Source of the DNA: Acanthamoeba sp. SK_2022b | Lineage: Eukaryota > Discosea > Longamoebia > Acanthamoebidae | Reading direction: 5' to 3' | Assembly (NCBI GenBank): GCA_027943245.1 | Contig: JANDJZ010000634.1 | Location: 1-21,175 of the forward strand | Length of the DNA: 21,175 nucleotides | The notes under the pieces: generated by a model | The model's database searches: none | The model's input: the letters and a program-made list of their open reading frames with translations, nothing else | What the model was told of the DNA's origin: nothing | Part shown: in pieces, positions 20,222-21,175 of the stretch | Layout: the number at the start of each line of letters is the position of its first letter | How positions within the stretch are numbered: the first letter of the stretch is position 1 | Position numbers and translations under genes: made by a program

Positions 20222-20677
20222 CTGGAACGGCGCCCACATACCGTGGGCCTTGGCTCTTGCAGAGAACCCGCAAGCGCAGAAGCGTTGTGGTCTTGTAAAT
20301 TCGAGGAAGGAACAGCGGCGCTGAGCGCACAAGGAATTTCGTGTCCATTCCTGTCGACATTTCATTCTAGCCTGGGGTATTGTGTGCGTCGAACACACAC
20401 GCCCTGTGTGACGTTCCTGCGCTTGACAGGGACCTCCCCATCTACCACCACCGACCATGAAGTCCGCTTTGATTGGTACTCCCTCCTTTTGTTGGTTGTC
20501 TGTCGATTTATACCCCCCCCCCAACGGGAAAGACTGGAGCCCTTGCCTTGTTTTGATTTTTTAATGGGTTTAAAAAACAACGCCTTTCACTTCAAAATCC
20601 AATCTTACCGATTTGAATCTTTTTAAAACAAAAAAACAAAAAAACAAAAAAACAAAAAACAAGGGTTCTGCCAGCGC
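20222..20677. other. Intergenic region with an AT-rich, (A7C)n-bearing patch
   Basis: The first half is the probable 3' UTR of the RhoGEF. From about 20555 the base composition changes sharply to A/T-rich, with TTTTAATGGGTTTAAAAAAC and then four to five units of C plus six or seven A (20627-20662). A C run lies near 20512-20522. The patch ends at TTCTGCCAG, which could be an intron acceptor or simple leader for the next gene. Confidence 0.5.
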
Positions 20678-21175
20678 ATGGGCTGGAAGCCGGTGGACGT
20701 GAAGGCCCTGCTGACGGAGCTCGAGGGCGAAGACGGCCTGCAGGCACCAGACGCCAAAGACAAAGCGAAGAAAAAGGAAACGAAGAACGAAAGCGACGGA
20801 AAAGCGGAAAGCGGCGAGGGTGAGGGGGACGAGGACGAAGAGGAGGAGGTGCATGTGGGCAACCTCCTCCGTCTCTTCAGCAACTCTGGCAGCGCCGCTT
20901 CGACAAGGACCCTTGTGACGACAACCGGAAGCAAGATGATGACCCACAGCGAAAGAGAGCGGCGGAGGCGGAGGCGAGGGAAGCGGAAGCGGGGAGGGCC
21001 CAGCGATCGCGGCCTGCAGCCGTCGCGCGTGATCGCCGCGCCCAACTCGGATTCGACGTTTCAGGTGTGGGACTTCACGTCGGCCGCCGACGATGGCGAC
21101 CAGCCGCCCTGGCACCCGGCTGACGACTCCATCGCATCCCGAACGCTGATAGGTACGCACACGCACACGCACACG
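20678..21175 (+). CDS. 5' part of an unrecognised gene (partial, runs off the window)
   Basis: An open frame runs from ATG 20678 to a donor-like G|GTACGCAC at 21152/21153, the last 23 nt being probable intron with ACACGC repeats. The peptide begins MGWKPVDVKALLTELEGEDG, then a Lys/Glu-rich stretch, EEEEVHVGNLLRLFSNSG, an Arg-rich segment, and ends NSDSTFQVWDFTSAADDG...DDSIASRTLIG. The last part resembles one blade of a WD40 repeat (V-W-D-F, then S-R-T-L-x-G), but this is weak. The frame is uncertain between about 20880 and 21010, where another frame (reading LWQRRFDKDP) also looks protein-like, so an unseen intron is possible. The CAG at 20671-20674 just upstream may be an acceptor, so 20678 may not be the true start. 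Confidence 0.4.
   Translation, partial: MGWKPVDVKALLTELEGEDGLQAPDAKDKAKKKETKNESDGKAESGEGEGDEDEEEEVHVGNLLRLFSNSGSAASTRTLVTTTGSKMMTHSERERRRRRRGKRKRGGPSDRGLQPSRVIAAPNSDSTFQVWDFTSAADDGDQPPWHPADDSIASRTLIGTHTHTHT

Overview
The window looks like nuclear DNA of a GC-rich, intron-dense protist. The best fit is an amoebozoan of the Acanthamoeba type. The reasons are high-GC exons with strong G/C third positions, many short introns (about 58-140 nt, mostly GT...AG with GTACG/GTAAG starts and CTAAC-like branch sites), and a set of eukaryotic genes that includes an SR splicing factor, mitochondrial IscU, Atg8, a Hippo/MST-type kinase and a DH-PH-FYVE RhoGEF. The organism name is an inference; no rRNA or other marker gene is present. 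I built the gene models by hand from splice sites and reading phase; each model given as complete sums to a whole number of codons.

Layout: (1) 1-647, + strand, the 3' end of an unrecognised gene, followed by about 860 nt with no recognisable gene. (2) 1508-1891, - strand, a small His/Glu/Val-rich protein; a longer paralogue lies at 5620-6325 on the + strand. (3) 2229-4293, - strand, an N-acylglucosamine 2-epimerase in 11 coding exons, head-to-head with IscU (4582-5122, +). (4) 6509-7569, + strand, a one-RRM SR protein with a 350-nt intron. (5) 7726-11063, - strand, a 14-exon gene for a 746-residue fusion of a Pol-beta/MNT-type nucleotidyltransferase (GSRLYG...DSDWD) with a T4 Rnl1-type RNA ligase (KLNG, EGLV). 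(6) 11441-13583, + strand, a 12-exon MST/Ste20-like kinase, divergent from the ligase and convergent with Atg8 (13934-14463, -). (7) 14951-15523, - strand, a DUF2237 protein, head-to-head with a 13-exon DH-PH-FYVE RhoGEF (15635-20221, +); only 111 nt separate the two start codons. (8) 20678 to the window end, + strand, the 5' part of an unrecognised gene.

The genes do not form a pathway. They are ordinary compact eukaryotic neighbours with three short divergent promoter regions. The most unusual object is the nucleotidyltransferase-RNA ligase fusion. Its first half carries a canonical nucleotidyl-transfer active site. Its ligase half keeps the adenylation lysine motif and motif IV but has replaced several other residues usually conserved in Rnl1 enzymes. 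This suggests a two-domain RNA-end processing or repair protein, possibly with altered ligase chemistry. Two introns, in two different genes, are best explained as GC-AG introns.
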